Shown in pieces: positions 26,612 through 35,565 of a stretch of DNA of 64,000 nt. Made by a program: the position numbers and the translations under genes. Within the stretch, counting starts at the first letter, position 1; every line of letters begins with the position of its first letter. The notes under the pieces were generated by a model that was not told the DNA's origin, ran no database searches, and worked only from the letters and a program-made list of their open reading frames with translations. The stretch is from JACJYC01 sp964558465 (GTDB lineage Bacteria; Bacteroidota; Bacteroidia; Chitinophagales; Saprospiraceae): positions 1 through 64,000 of the forward strand of contig CAZLEF010000026.1 in the NCBI GenBank assembly GCA_964558465.1, written 5' to 3'.

Positions 26612-29600
26612 ATGAAATATTTTGCAGGGTGCAGCGCACGCACCGGTCACAAACATCGATCCAAAAACACCCAAACAGGATCTATTGCCGGAATTTGGTT
26701 ATTTCTCCTTTTGATCCTGTTGTTCGGCGGTAAACTGCCCGCTCAACACCCCGTTTCTGCTCCCGGCCTGCCCTTCATCCGCAATTACCCGCCCGGCGAA
26801 TACGGTGCACACAACCAAAACTGGGCCATCGTACAGGACCGGCGGGGGGTGATGTACTTCGGCAACAGCAGCGGCCTGCTGGAATACGACGGTGTTTCCT
26901 GGCGGCTGATCCGAATGAACAATGCAAGGATCATCCGCTCCCTGGCCATCAGCGCCGACGACCGGATTTATGCCGGCGGGTACGGCGATATCGGATACTT
27001 CACACCCGATTCCACCCGGCAACTGCAGTTTGTCTCCCTGTTGCCCCAAATCGACAAAAACCTGCGCGATTTCACGGATGTATGGCAGGTGCTGGCTACT
27101 CCCGAAGGGATTTATTTTGTGACCGTTCAATACCTCTTCCGCTGGGACGGCCAAAAAATGCAAACCTGGCCGGCCAATTCGTCTTTTCAGGCAGGGTATC
27201 TGGTCAACGGCCAGGTTTATGTCCGGGACATTGCTGTGGGGGTAATGCAACTTGTTTCTGACTCGCTCCGTCCAGCCTTTCAAGATAAAAAATTGCCCGG
27301 TGATCGCATCAGCGCCATGCTCCCCTATGCTTGTCAGGGGAAAAAATGTATCCTGATCGCTACGCGTGACAACGGGCTTTTTCTGTATGACGGCCATTCC
27401 ATCGAACGCTTCCCGACAGCTGCAGACGACCTGCTCATCAGCTTGCAGGTTTTTTGCGCCGCTGCCCTGGCCAACGGCCACTACGCCTTCGGCGCCATGC
27501 AGGGCGGGGTAATCATACTGGATGCGGAGGGAAATTTCAGACAACGGATACATCAACCCACGGGGTTGCTCGATGAGGCGGTCCTTTCCCTGTACCAGGA
27601 CCGGCAGTCGGCACTCTGGATCGGCATGCAAGTCGGCATAACCCGGGTGGAGATTTCCAGCCCGTTCAGCTATTTCGGCAAGGAGGAAGGCATCGAGGGA
27701 AGTGTCTGGGAAATAACCCGGCATGAGGGCAGGCTCTATTTCGCGACCATCATGGGCCTTTTTTACCTGGACGAAAGCGCCCCGGGTCCCGGCCGGTTCC
27801 ATAAAGTGGCGGGCGTGTCGCCCCAATGCTGGGCGCTGCAGCCGTTTGGACAGACCCTGCTTGCCGCAACCTTTGACGGCGTTTATGAAGTCAGGGGGGG
27901 CCAGGGCCGCCGGATCACCGACGGGTTTGTGTTTTCCCTGCACCGCTCCAGACAGGACCCCAACCGGGTTTTTGCCGGCATGAGGCCCGGTGTAAAATCC
28001 TTGTATCACGAAGGAGGTCAATGGAAGGAGGAGGGCCGGATGGAAGGCATGGATCAGGAAATCCGCCATTTTTACGAAACCCCGGATGGCAAACTTTGGC
28101 TCACCGACTATTTTAACGGATTACTGCTCGCAGACTTTTCAAAAGGTTATACCCGCCAACCCACAATCGTGCGTTACGACACCCGGCATGGTTTGCCGCC
28201 TGCCGATCGCGTAGTCGCCTTTCCGACGGACCAAGGATTGCGGTTCGCGACCCTTCAGGGCATTTTCCTTTTTGATGAACCGAGGCAGCGTTTTTTCCGC
28301 GATTCCACCCTGGTGACGGGGCTTCCGGATACCAGGATCGGGTTGTTTTCCGCAAGCCGGGACAGCCGCGGAAATCTCTGGTTGCTGGCCGATAACAATG
28401 CCCAGTCGGGTATTGCCGTCCGCCGGTCGGAAGGGGTTTATACCTGGCAGCAAGGTGCTTTACCGCGCATCGCCGAAATGCCCGTCTTTACCGCTTACCC
28501 GGATCCGGCCGAAGAACAGACCACCTGGATCGGAGGTACAGACCGGGTCGTGCGTTACAACGGGGCCGCCACCCCAAACCACGATCTTTCCTTCCCGACG
28601 CTTATCCGCCAGATCATCGTTGACGGAGACTCCATCCTTTACGGCGGAGCGGGAACGACGCCGGGGCCAAAACTCCGGCTGGCCTTCGCCAACAATGCGT
28701 TGCGTTTCCGCTACGCGGCCCCCAGTTTCGATGACGAATCGAAAAACGAATACCAATACCTGCTGGAAGGATACGACAAGGATTGGTCGGCCTGGAATAA
28801 AGAGACCTACAAAGATTATACCGGCCTGCAGCCGGGCGCCTACCGGTTCCTGGTGCGGGCGCGGAATATCTACCGGCAGGTTGGTGAAACGGCGGTTTGT
28901 GAAATACAGATACTGCCTCCTTTCTACCGAACCTGGTCGGCCTACCTGGTCTACGCATTGCTGCTGGCCGGGGGAATTTTCCAGGTCTGGCGGTTTGGAC
29001 TGAAAAGGATCCGAAAGAAGCACCTCCAGGAAATAAAACAACTGGAGTATGAAAAACTCAAAGAACTGGATCATCTGAAATCCCGCTTTTTTGCAAATAT
29101 TTCCCACGAATTCCGCACCCCGCTTACCCTTATCCTGGGGCCGGTCGAACACCTGCTCTCCACCCACCCCGAGGCAGGTCAGGCCCGGCAGTACCACCTG
29201 ATCAAGCGGAACGCTCAACGGCTGTTGCGCCTGATCAACCAACTGCTCGACCTCTCCAAACTGGACGCCGGCAAAATGAAACTGGACATGCGGTTGGAGG
29301 ATATCATTCCGATCCTAAGGGGAATTACCTTTTCTTTTGAATCCCTGGTAGAAACCAAAAAAATCCGGCTTGGTTTTGAAAGCAGTCTGGAAAGCGCCGT
29401 CCTTTACTTTGATCGCGACAAAACAGAGCAGATCCTGACCAACCTGATATCGAATGCCGTCAAGTTTACGCCGGAAGGCGGGGCCGTCCAGGTCAATGTG
29501 GAATTAGCCGGGGAGGAGAACGAATGGCTTCAAATCGAGGTGTCCGACACCGGGCCCGGGATTTCGGAGGGGCAGTTGCAACATATTTTTGACCGCTTTT

Positions 29601-30550
29601 ACCAGGGCGACGAAGCATCCCGCATTGACGAACCGGGTACCGGCATCGGACTGGCGCTGACCAGGGAACTGGTTGAACTGCACCAGGGCCGGATTACGGT
29701 TAGCAGCCAGGCCGGACACGGCGCCCGCTTCCGCATCCGGCTGCCTTTTGGAAAAGAAGAACGCCCGCCACAGGTCATTGAGGCCGAAGAACTCGACAGG
29801 GAAAATACCCTGCTGCTGGTGGAAGACAATCCGGATATGCGGGCCTTTATCCGGGAGATACTGGCCGGCAGCTACCGCGTAATCGAAGCGGCCGACGGAC
29901 AGGAAGGAGCCGAAAAAGCATTTGAATTCATCCCCGACCTCATCATCAGCGACGTGATGATGCCCCGGAAGGACGGCCTGGAACTCTGCGACCTCCTCAA
30001 AAACGACGAACGCACCAGCCATATCCCCGTCATTTTGCTTACGGCCAAAGCCAGCGTGGAATCGCGGCTGGCCGGCCTGGAGCGCGGTGCCGACGACTAT
30101 TTGTCGAAGCCCTTCAACCGGGAGGAATTGCTCATCCGCTCGCGCAACCTGCTCGAATTGCGCCGGCGGCTAAGGGTCCGTTACGCCAACCTGCACCCGC
30201 CCGGCCCGCCGGAAGATAAAAGTATACAGATGGAGGACGCCTTCCTCCAAAAGATCCGAGGTATCGTGGAACAACATCTTCCCGATGTGGAATTCGAGAT
30301 CGACCAACTCGCCCGGATCGTCGGGATGAGCCGCAGCCAGCTCTTCCGCAAGATCAAGGCCCTCACCGGCCAGTCTCCTTCCCTTTTTATCCGCGCCATC
30401 CGCCTGCACCGCGGCAGGGAATTGCTGCAAACCACCGGAATGAACGTCAGCGAAGTGGCCTACGAGGTGGGTTTCTCCACGCCCGCCTATTTCTCCGATG
30501 CATTCATGGAAGCCTTCGGTATGCGCCCCAGTGCAGCAAAATTGAAGTAA
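26612..30550 (+). CDS. Hybrid two-component system sensor/regulator (HTCS)
   Basis: The 1312-residue protein fuses sensor, kinase and transcription factor. After an N-terminal membrane anchor (about 27-44, GIWLFLLLILLFGG), residues ~60-680 form two beta-propellers of Reg_prop repeats and ~686-753 a Y_Y_Y domain, all periplasmic. A second helix (about 775-795) leads to the DHp domain (SHEFRTPLTL, His at about 830), the ATPase (NLISNAVKFTPEGG, GTGIGLALT), a receiver domain (Asp in IISDVMMP, about 1113) and a C-terminal AraC-type helix-turn-helix (EVAYEVGFSTPAYFSDAF). HTCS proteins usually sense oligosaccharides and control nearby polysaccharide-utilisation genes. None is within this window, so its target is open. 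Confidence 0.94.
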   Translation: MKYFAGCSARTGHKHRSKNTQTGSIAGIWLFLLLILLFGGKLPAQHPVSAPGLPFIRNYPPGEYGAHNQNWAIVQDRRGVMYFGNSSGLLEYDGVSWRLIRMNNARIIRSLAISADDRIYAGGYGDIGYFTPDSTRQLQFVSLLPQIDKNLRDFTDVWQVLATPEGIYFVTVQYLFRWDGQKMQTWPANSSFQAGYLVNGQVYVRDIAVGVMQLVSDSLRPAFQDKKLPGDRISAMLPYACQGKKCILIATRDNGLFLYDGHSIERFPTAADDLLISLQVFCAAALANGHYAFGAMQGGVIILDAEGNFRQRIHQPTGLLDEAVLSLYQDRQSALWIGMQVGITRVEISSPFSYFGKEEGIEGSVWEITRHEGRLYFATIMGLFYLDESAPGPGRFHKVAGVSPQCWALQPFGQTLLAATFDGVYEVRGGQGRRITDGFVFSLHRSRQDPNRVFAGMRPGVKSLYHEGGQWKEEGRMEGMDQEIRHFYETPDGKLWLTDYFNGLLLADFSKGYTRQPTIVRYDTRHGLPPADRVVAFPTDQGLRFATLQGIFLFDEPRQRFFRDSTLVTGLPDTRIGLFSASRDSRGNLWLLADNNAQSGIAVRRSEGVYTWQQGALPRIAEMPVFTAYPDPAEEQTTWIGGTDRVVRYNGAATPNHDLSFPTLIRQIIVDGDSILYGGAGTTPGPKLRLAFANNALRFRYAAPSFDDESKNEYQYLLEGYDKDWSAWNKETYKDYTGLQPGAYRFLVRARNIYRQVGETAVCEIQILPPFYRTWSAYLVYALLLAGGIFQVWRFGLKRIRKKHLQEIKQLEYEKLKELDHLKSRFFANISHEFRTPLTLILGPVEHLLSTHPEAGQARQYHLIKRNAQRLLRLINQLLDLSKLDAGKMKLDMRLEDIIPILRGITFSFESLVETKKIRLGFESSLESAVLYFDRDKTEQILTNLISNAVKFTPEGGAVQVNVELAGEENEWLQIEVSDTGPGISEGQLQHIFDRFYQGDEASRIDEPGTGIGLALTRELVELHQGRITVSSQAGHGARFRIRLPFGKEERPPQVIEAEELDRENTLLLVEDNPDMRAFIREILAGSYRVIEAADGQEGAEKAFEFIPDLIISDVMMPRKDGLELCDLLKNDERTSHIPVILLTAKASVESRLAGLERGADDYLSKPFNREELLIRSRNLLELRRRLRVRYANLHPPGPPEDKSIQMEDAFLQKIRGIVEQHLPDVEFEIDQLARIVGMSRSQLFRKIKALTGQSPSLFIRAIRLHRGRELLQTTGMNVSEVAYEVGFSTPAYFSDAFMEAFGMRPSAAKLK

Positions 30551-30563
30551 CATTTTCCTGTTT

Positions 30564-30604
30564 CTATGTTAAAAAAGCCGGCATTTCCACCACTTGCAAC
30601 ATAG
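30564..30604. terminator. Weak hairpin after the HTCS gene
   Basis: CTATGTT (30564-30570) pairs with AACATAG (30598-30604) across a 27-base loop. The loop is long, so confidence is low. Confidence 0.25.
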
Positions 30605-30694
30605 CCGGTGATCCCTGACCAGTTATTGGATGCCCTGCCGGCCTCCACGGAGGCATCTTTGCATAGTCATTGTTTCCAATTTTTTCACGACAAA

Positions 30695-31972
30695 ATGAAA
30701 ACGGCTATGCCAACCATCCAATCACAGGTCAGGGAGTTCCATCCCTTCACGAAATACGATTTCAGCAATTTTTACTTCGGTTCGGGCGAAGATGTATTTG
30801 ATATTATAAAGACCTTTAACGGCTGGTGGGAGGAGGCATTTCCTGGCGGCTACCATATTTACCGGGAACCGCTTACTTCCCAGCCCGGAACAACAATCTC
30901 GATCCGGAGCAACCTGGGAAAAGACCTGCGCGGGCTGCTCAATTTGTCCTCTTATAATTACCTGGGCATGGCGGGTTCGCCGGTGGTCAAGGCGGCTGTT
31001 GCCGAGGCGCTGGACAAGTACGGCCTGGGGGCTGCGGGCGGCCCTAACCTCAGCGGTATGTTCGACATCCATCGGGAGTTGGAAGCGGCCCTTGCAGCTT
31101 TCAAGCAAAAGGAGGCCTGTACCACCTTCAATTCCGGGTATGCCGCCAACATCGGGATCATTTCCGGGATCATGCGCTCGGGCGATACGGTCTTTCTCGA
31201 CCAGTACTCGCATGCTTCCATTGTGGACGGCGCCATCCTGTCGAAGGCCAAAACTATCTTTTTCAGGCACAATAACGCCGCGGACCTGGAGCGGAAGATG
31301 GCAGGTGTGGACGGCCGCAAGCTGGTTGTGGTAGAAGGCGTATACTCCATGGACGGCGACCTGTGCAACCTGCCGGACATCGTGGCCGTTGCCAAAAGAA
31401 ACGGCGCCCGGATTATGATCGACGAAGCGCATTCTGCCTTTATCTTTGGGGAAAACGGCCGGGGGGCGGTCGAACATTTTGGGCTCGAAGACGAGGTGGA
31501 CATCCATATGGGCACTTTCTCCAAAGCCCTGGGCGGCATTGGCGGGTACGCCTGCGGCGATCAGGAACTGATCCTGTACCTGGAGGCCTATGCCCGTTCG
31601 CGCTTTTTTTCCTGCACCCTGCCGCCCGCCGTTTCTGCCGGAGTGCTGGCGTCGCTGAACCATATCGAAGCGCACCCTGAACTGCGTTGGCAACTCTGGC
31701 GGAACGTCCGGTACCTTCAGGCGCGTTTCCGGGAGGAAGGCGTGGATACGGGCAACAGCGAATCGCAGGTCATTCCAGTCATGATTTATGACGACGCCAA
31801 AGTATTCGGCATTGCCGAAAGGTTGCGCGAATGCGACATCTTTTTGACGCCGGTCAACTACCCGGCCGTCTCCAAAGGCAAAGCGCGGATGCGGATATCC
31901 GTATCGGCAGCCCACACCACCGATCAACTTGAGTATGCCGCCAGAACCATTTCATCCATTCTGAAAAAATAA
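30695..31972 (+). CDS. Alpha-oxoamine synthase (serine palmitoyltransferase-like)
   Basis: From the ATG at 30695 the protein has 425 residues; an upstream GTG lacks support. It has the fold-type I PLP features of the family: LLNLSSYNYLGMAGSP, the His stacking segment TFNSGYAANIGII, DQYSHASIVDGA, the Asp of IDEAHSAFIFG and the PLP lysine in HMGTFSKALGGIGGY. The family condenses an amino acid with an acyl-thioester with loss of CO2. An N-terminal extension (about 1-75, HPFTKYDFSNFYFGSGED) is longer than in the usual bacterial sphingolipid enzyme, so the product may differ from 3-ketosphinganine. Eight bases separate it from the decarboxylase-like gene. Confidence 0.88.
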   Translation: MKTAMPTIQSQVREFHPFTKYDFSNFYFGSGEDVFDIIKTFNGWWEEAFPGGYHIYREPLTSQPGTTISIRSNLGKDLRGLLNLSSYNYLGMAGSPVVKAAVAEALDKYGLGAAGGPNLSGMFDIHRELEAALAAFKQKEACTTFNSGYAANIGIISGIMRSGDTVFLDQYSHASIVDGAILSKAKTIFFRHNNAADLERKMAGVDGRKLVVVEGVYSMDGDLCNLPDIVAVAKRNGARIMIDEAHSAFIFGENGRGAVEHFGLEDEVDIHMGTFSKALGGIGGYACGDQELILYLEAYARSRFFSCTLPPAVSAGVLASLNHIEAHPELRWQLWRNVRYLQARFREEGVDTGNSESQVIPVMIYDDAKVFGIAERLRECDIFLTPVNYPAVSKGKARMRISVSAAHTTDQLEYAARTISSILKK

Positions 31973-31980
31973 GATCCGTC

Positions 31981-32658
31981 ATGGAAACCGTATGTTATCA
32001 TTTTTCGAACGGGATCAACTGCATTTTTGAACTGCCGACCGCTGTCGCCAGAAAAATGTTGCCCCGGGGTATTGAGCCAGTTGAGATTCAACACGGGACC
32101 AGCATCCTGGGCATAACCCTGTTCGATTTCACGGACAGCCCCCTGGGGCCTTATCAGGAACTGGTGCTCTCGCTCTACGTAGTTCCCCGCCTGGGTATCA
32201 TGGAACAACACCCGCATGGGGCCGTTTACCCGGTCGTAGTGGCCTCCAGCAGTCAGGAGGCCAGGGACCACGCCATCGATCTGTGGCATTTGCCGCATTT
32301 TAACGAAGACATCCATATAGAATTTACCGAGCACCCGGGCGGTAAAGGGATCTCCGGAACGGTGTATTGCCATAAAAACCTGCCAATTATTGAACTGACT
32401 GTGACCGAATCTGGGGTATGGAACCCTGTATTCCAATTGTATCAGTCTTTTCAGTACGACGAAAGCGGGGGATATATGGGGGTTATGGACATGCGGGGCA
32501 ACCTAAGCGAGCACGAAGAGAATACCGGGACGGTCCGCCTGTTCAAACACCGCTTTTTTGAAGGCCTCGACCTGTCGGCCATGGATACGACGCCCTACAG
32601 GGAAATGTGGATGAAGGCGGGTGTGGAGAGTTACCATGATCTGATTTCCATGGATTGA
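31981..32658 (+). CDS. Acetoacetate decarboxylase-like protein
   Basis: The 225-residue protein resembles the acetoacetate decarboxylase superfamily: ELPTAVARKMLPRGIEPVE near the N-terminus, then GPYQELVLSLYVVPRL (compare GPYxE in the family), and a run of beta-strands ending in VRLFKHRFFEGLDLS. Classic members use a Schiff-base lysine. The only candidates here are in the C-terminal half, and none sits in the usual context, so activity could be different, as in the cyclase and lyase branches of this fold. Its 8-base spacing behind the alpha-oxoamine synthase implies one transcript and one pathway, in which it could act on the amino-ketone product. Family-level call only. Confidence 0.6.
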   Translation: METVCYHFSNGINCIFELPTAVARKMLPRGIEPVEIQHGTSILGITLFDFTDSPLGPYQELVLSLYVVPRLGIMEQHPHGAVYPVVVASSSQEARDHAIDLWHLPHFNEDIHIEFTEHPGGKGISGTVYCHKNLPIIELTVTESGVWNPVFQLYQSFQYDESGGYMGVMDMRGNLSEHEENTGTVRLFKHRFFEGLDLSAMDTTPYREMWMKAGVESYHDLISMD

Positions 32659-32693
32659 TCATTTTTTCTTCCCTGCATATAGCCGGGCCGGCT

Positions 32694-32746
32694 CCAAAAA
32701 TAACCCCTCAGGGTAAGCCGTCCACCGGTCGATTCCCGTAATTTTG
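32694..32746 (+). promoter_or_regulatory. Promoter and candidate activator site of the kinase/regulator operon
   Basis: An exact -7 box TAATTTTG (32739-32746) lies 25 bases before the kinase ATG. Exactly 45 bases upstream of it begins CCAAAAATAACCCCT (32694-32708). The same motif with one change stands at the same distance before the hydrolase gene (35489-35541). The motif runs into an ACCC...GGGT inverted repeat. There is no -33 TTTG, as expected for an activator-dependent promoter. Confidence 0.65.
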
Positions 32747-32771
32747 CATCAGATCGAATTGAATTGAATTG

Positions 32772-34856
32772 ATGCGGCAAATTCTGATTCCTATCCTGAT
32801 GATCGGCTTTGGAGGTATGGCCCTGGGGCAACCTGCTCAGCAGGTGTCTTTACCGGGAGGAGACACCGTCCGGGTCAACCATCTGATCCGGCAAAGCATT
32901 TTGGCACAACCAGAACACCCCGACGGTGCGCTGCAATCGGCCCAAAAGGCGATGGAACTTTCGGAAAAGATCCACTTTTTGTCTGGTTTTGGCGCTGCTT
33001 CCATGGAGGCAGGCAATATCTGTCTTCTGAAAAAAGATTACGTCAACGCCCTCAGATATTATGAAAAAGCCCAGCCGGTTTTGTTACAAGCGAAGGATCA
33101 TTTTCGCTTGGGTCGGTTATTAAAAAAAATTGGAGATCTCTATTCGGCGCGGAGTTATTTCCGGCAGTCGGCGGATCATTACCGCAATGCCATTTTTTAT
33201 CTCAAAAAAACAGGCCAGGCAGACCAGGTGGCGGAATGTTGGGAAAAACTGGCCGGTATTCAGGCCAGTTTCGGGTTTTCTGCACGAGCCATCGGACATT
33301 ATAGAAAGGCCCTGCGAATAAAAACCCAATTGGGGGATACCGATGGTACGTTGTTTTGCAACACCATGTTGTCCAAATTGTATTTTGCGGTAAAAAACTA
33401 TGACAGTTCGCTCTGGTTCAATCAGGAAGTGCTTCGGCAGGCCGGCGCCGACTGGGCAACAGAAACGGACGCCGCTATCGACGAAGTGGTCATTCTGACC
33501 TTTCTGGGCAGAACCAACGCGGCGGAAATAAGCCGTCAAAAGGCCGAAAAGCTGGTGGCCCAACAAAATAATCCTTCCAATAAGATCAAATTGTTATCCG
33601 CCGTATCCAATCTGTATCTGGCTCAAAAAGATAAAATGAATGCGGATAAATACCTCGATTCCGCCAAAACATTGCTTTCGGGCAGTCAAAATCCCGAATT
33701 GGCCATTTCCGGCCTGAGCCAGATGGCTGAAATCAGCAAAAATAACGGGGATTACAAAGCAGCTTTCGAAGCCCTGTCTATGATGGACCATTACAAAGAC
33801 ATTTTCCGGTCGGAAAATATGGAGCGGATCAGCGCCGAAATCAGCAAAGCCGCAGAGGTGGTCTTACAGGAAAAAGAAATCCAGTACCTCAACCTGGAAA
33901 ACAAACTCCAGGAAACGGAACTGAGCCAGGAAAAATTGAAACGACTGGCGCTGCTGCGGGAAAATATCCTGAAAGATTCCTCTATTACCAACCAGAAACT
34001 GCTGCTGGAGGCCATCGGAAATGAAGCCAGGCTTCGCGAAGAACAATTGATTCGGGAGCAAGAATTGAGCCGATCCCTCAGCCGCGAGAATGAGTTGAAA
34101 CAAAAATTGTTGAACGACGAAAGAAAAAATAAAAAAATGCTTTGGACAGGCCTGGGCATTTTGGCTTTACTGGGCGGTATTATTTTTTATCAATACGGAA
34201 AACAGCGCGTTAAAAGCCGCATCATCAAAAAACAATCCGAGGAATTGGCCGTGCTGAACAAGGAAATCCACCATCGGGTCAAAAATAACCTCCAGGTCAT
34301 CTCCAGCATGCTCGACCTGCAATCTCAATCGCTGAAGGATAAAAAAGCCGTGGCCATTATGAAGGATGGGATCCAGCGGGTGCGATCCATGGCGTTTATC
34401 CATCAGAACCTTTGCCACGACAACTCGGCGAACAGTGTGGACATGGACGAATATGTCAAGGTTTTGTCCAATCATCTGTTCCAGTCCTATAATATTCATC
34501 CCCAAAAAATCCAGTTGCATGCTGCAATAGAAAACCTCCACCTGCACACCGACACCGCTATTCCCCTGGGAATGATCCTGAATGAACTGGTGTCCAATTC
34601 GCTGAAATACGCTTTTAAAAACCGGGGAAAGGGCGATATATGGATCGCTGTAAAAAAAATTAAAAATAAAATATTGTTGCAGGTCAGAGACAACGGCGAC
34701 GGCTTGCCTGAGGGATTTGATCCCGGAAATACCACCACCTTCGGCTTTGAGCTGATCCATGCATTTGTCCAGAAATTGAAGGGGCAAATCCAGATCCGCG
34801 GAAACAACGGAACGGATGTGCAGATCTACATTTCCAAATTCAAAACCACGGTTTGA
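32772..34856 (+). CDS. TPR-sensor histidine kinase (HisKA_2 type)
   Basis: From the ATG at 32772 the protein has 694 residues. A signal peptide (LIPILMIGFGGMALGQ) leads to about 330 residues of tetratricopeptide repeats (YVNALRYYEKAQPV, ARAIGHYRKALRIKTQLGD), then a coiled coil and a transmembrane helix (about 455-474, GLGILALLGGIIFYQYG). The cytoplasmic part has the phospho-acceptor motif EIHHRVKNNLQVISSML (about 497) of the HisKA_2 class and an ATPase domain (NELVSNSLKYAF, DNGDGLPEGFD). It is predicted to phosphorylate the response regulator 1 base downstream. The signal is unknown; the periplasmic TPR domain suggests a protein partner. Confidence 0.92.
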   Translation: MRQILIPILMIGFGGMALGQPAQQVSLPGGDTVRVNHLIRQSILAQPEHPDGALQSAQKAMELSEKIHFLSGFGAASMEAGNICLLKKDYVNALRYYEKAQPVLLQAKDHFRLGRLLKKIGDLYSARSYFRQSADHYRNAIFYLKKTGQADQVAECWEKLAGIQASFGFSARAIGHYRKALRIKTQLGDTDGTLFCNTMLSKLYFAVKNYDSSLWFNQEVLRQAGADWATETDAAIDEVVILTFLGRTNAAEISRQKAEKLVAQQNNPSNKIKLLSAVSNLYLAQKDKMNADKYLDSAKTLLSGSQNPELAISGLSQMAEISKNNGDYKAAFEALSMMDHYKDIFRSENMERISAEISKAAEVVLQEKEIQYLNLENKLQETELSQEKLKRLALLRENILKDSSITNQKLLLEAIGNEARLREEQLIREQELSRSLSRENELKQKLLNDERKNKKMLWTGLGILALLGGIIFYQYGKQRVKSRIIKKQSEELAVLNKEIHHRVKNNLQVISSMLDLQSQSLKDKKAVAIMKDGIQRVRSMAFIHQNLCHDNSANSVDMDEYVKVLSNHLFQSYNIHPQKIQLHAAIENLHLHTDTAIPLGMILNELVSNSLKYAFKNRGKGDIWIAVKKIKNKILLQVRDNGDGLPEGFDPGNTTTFGFELIHAFVQKLKGQIQIRGNNGTDVQIYISKFKTTV

Positions 34857-34857
34857 A

Positions 34858-35481
34858 ATGACAGCAATCAAGGTCTTAATCGTGGAAGACGAGCCGCTGA
34901 TCGCCAAAAATATAGCGATGTACCTTAAAAACAATGATTTTGAGGTATCCGCAGTCGCCTTCGACCCGGAAGAAGCGCTGTACCAGTTGAAAAGGCAACC
35001 CCCGGATTTTGTCATTCTCGATATCAACCTGGAAAACGACCGCGACGGCATCCATATCGCCGAATACATCAACAAACACGTCTTTATTCCCTTCGTTTAC
35101 CTGACCTCCTATTCCGACAAGGAAACCATCGAACGCGCCAAAAAGACCAACCCTTCGGGATTCATTGTTAAACCTTTCAATGAACAAACCCTCTACGCTA
35201 CGATCGAGATCGCATTGGCGAATCATGCCGCCCAGGCCAACCGGCATGTGCCCGACCTGTCATTCGATAGAATCAACCAGAACCTGGCGACGCCCCTGAC
35301 CGACCGGGAGTTTGACGTGGTCCGGGCTATGTACAGCGGCAAAACCAACCGGCAGATCGCAGGAGAACTTTTCATTTCCATAAACACCCTGAAAAAACAT
35401 ATCAACAATGCTTACTTCAAGCTGGACGTCAGCAGCCGGACGACCGCTGTTGCCCGGCTCCGGGAGTATATGTTGCAATAA
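34858..35481 (+). CDS. Response regulator with LuxR-type DNA-binding domain
   Basis: The protein has 207 residues from the ATG at 34858, 1 base after the kinase stop, so translation is probably coupled. The receiver domain has the acidic pair (VEDEP), the phospho-acceptor Asp in FVILDINL (about residue 54) and the switch Lys in GFIVKPF. The C-terminal domain is LuxR/NarL-like: LTDREFDVVRAMYSGKTNRQIAGELFISINTL. It is the cognate partner of the TPR kinase. The shared motif upstream of both its own operon and the next gene is its best candidate binding site. Confidence 0.94.
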   Translation: MTAIKVLIVEDEPLIAKNIAMYLKNNDFEVSAVAFDPEEALYQLKRQPPDFVILDINLENDRDGIHIAEYINKHVFIPFVYLTSYSDKETIERAKKTNPSGFIVKPFNEQTLYATIEIALANHAAQANRHVPDLSFDRINQNLATPLTDREFDVVRAMYSGKTNRQIAGELFISINTLKKHINNAYFKLDVSSRTTAVARLREYMLQ

Positions 35482-35488
35482 CCTTTTC

Positions 35489-35541
35489 CCAAAAATCACC
35501 CCTGGGTTCTATGCCCGTCAAAGGATTCTCCCTCAATTTTG
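35489..35541 (+). promoter_or_regulatory. Promoter and candidate activator site of the secreted hydrolase gene
   Basis: CCAAAAATCACCCCT (35489-35503) is followed 45 bases from its start by CAATTTTG (35534-35541), a near-perfect -7 box ending in GCA as in the kinase promoter. The ATG is at 35566. The motif is 14 of 15 identical to 32694-32708 at identical distance, and again carries an ACCC/GGGT inverted pair. Confidence 0.65.
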
Positions 35542-35565
35542 CAGGGTTATCCTAAATCTGGAAAA

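Noticed and set aside
26699..28069. 456-residue minus-strand reading frame
   Set aside because: Lies inside the propeller region of the HTCS gene, whose domains are all in the plus-strand frame.
30608..30694. Longer N-terminus of the PLP enzyme from a GTG
   Set aside because: The extra 29 residues are not hydrophobic or conserved-looking, and the ATG at 30695 gives a natural start.
30722..31927. 401-residue minus-strand reading frame
   Set aside because: Antisense to the PLP-enzyme gene carrying the catalytic lysine motif.
32631..32831. Small minus-strand gene opposite the kinase promoter
   Set aside because: It has no homologous features and overlaps the promoter and the start of the kinase; chance open frame.
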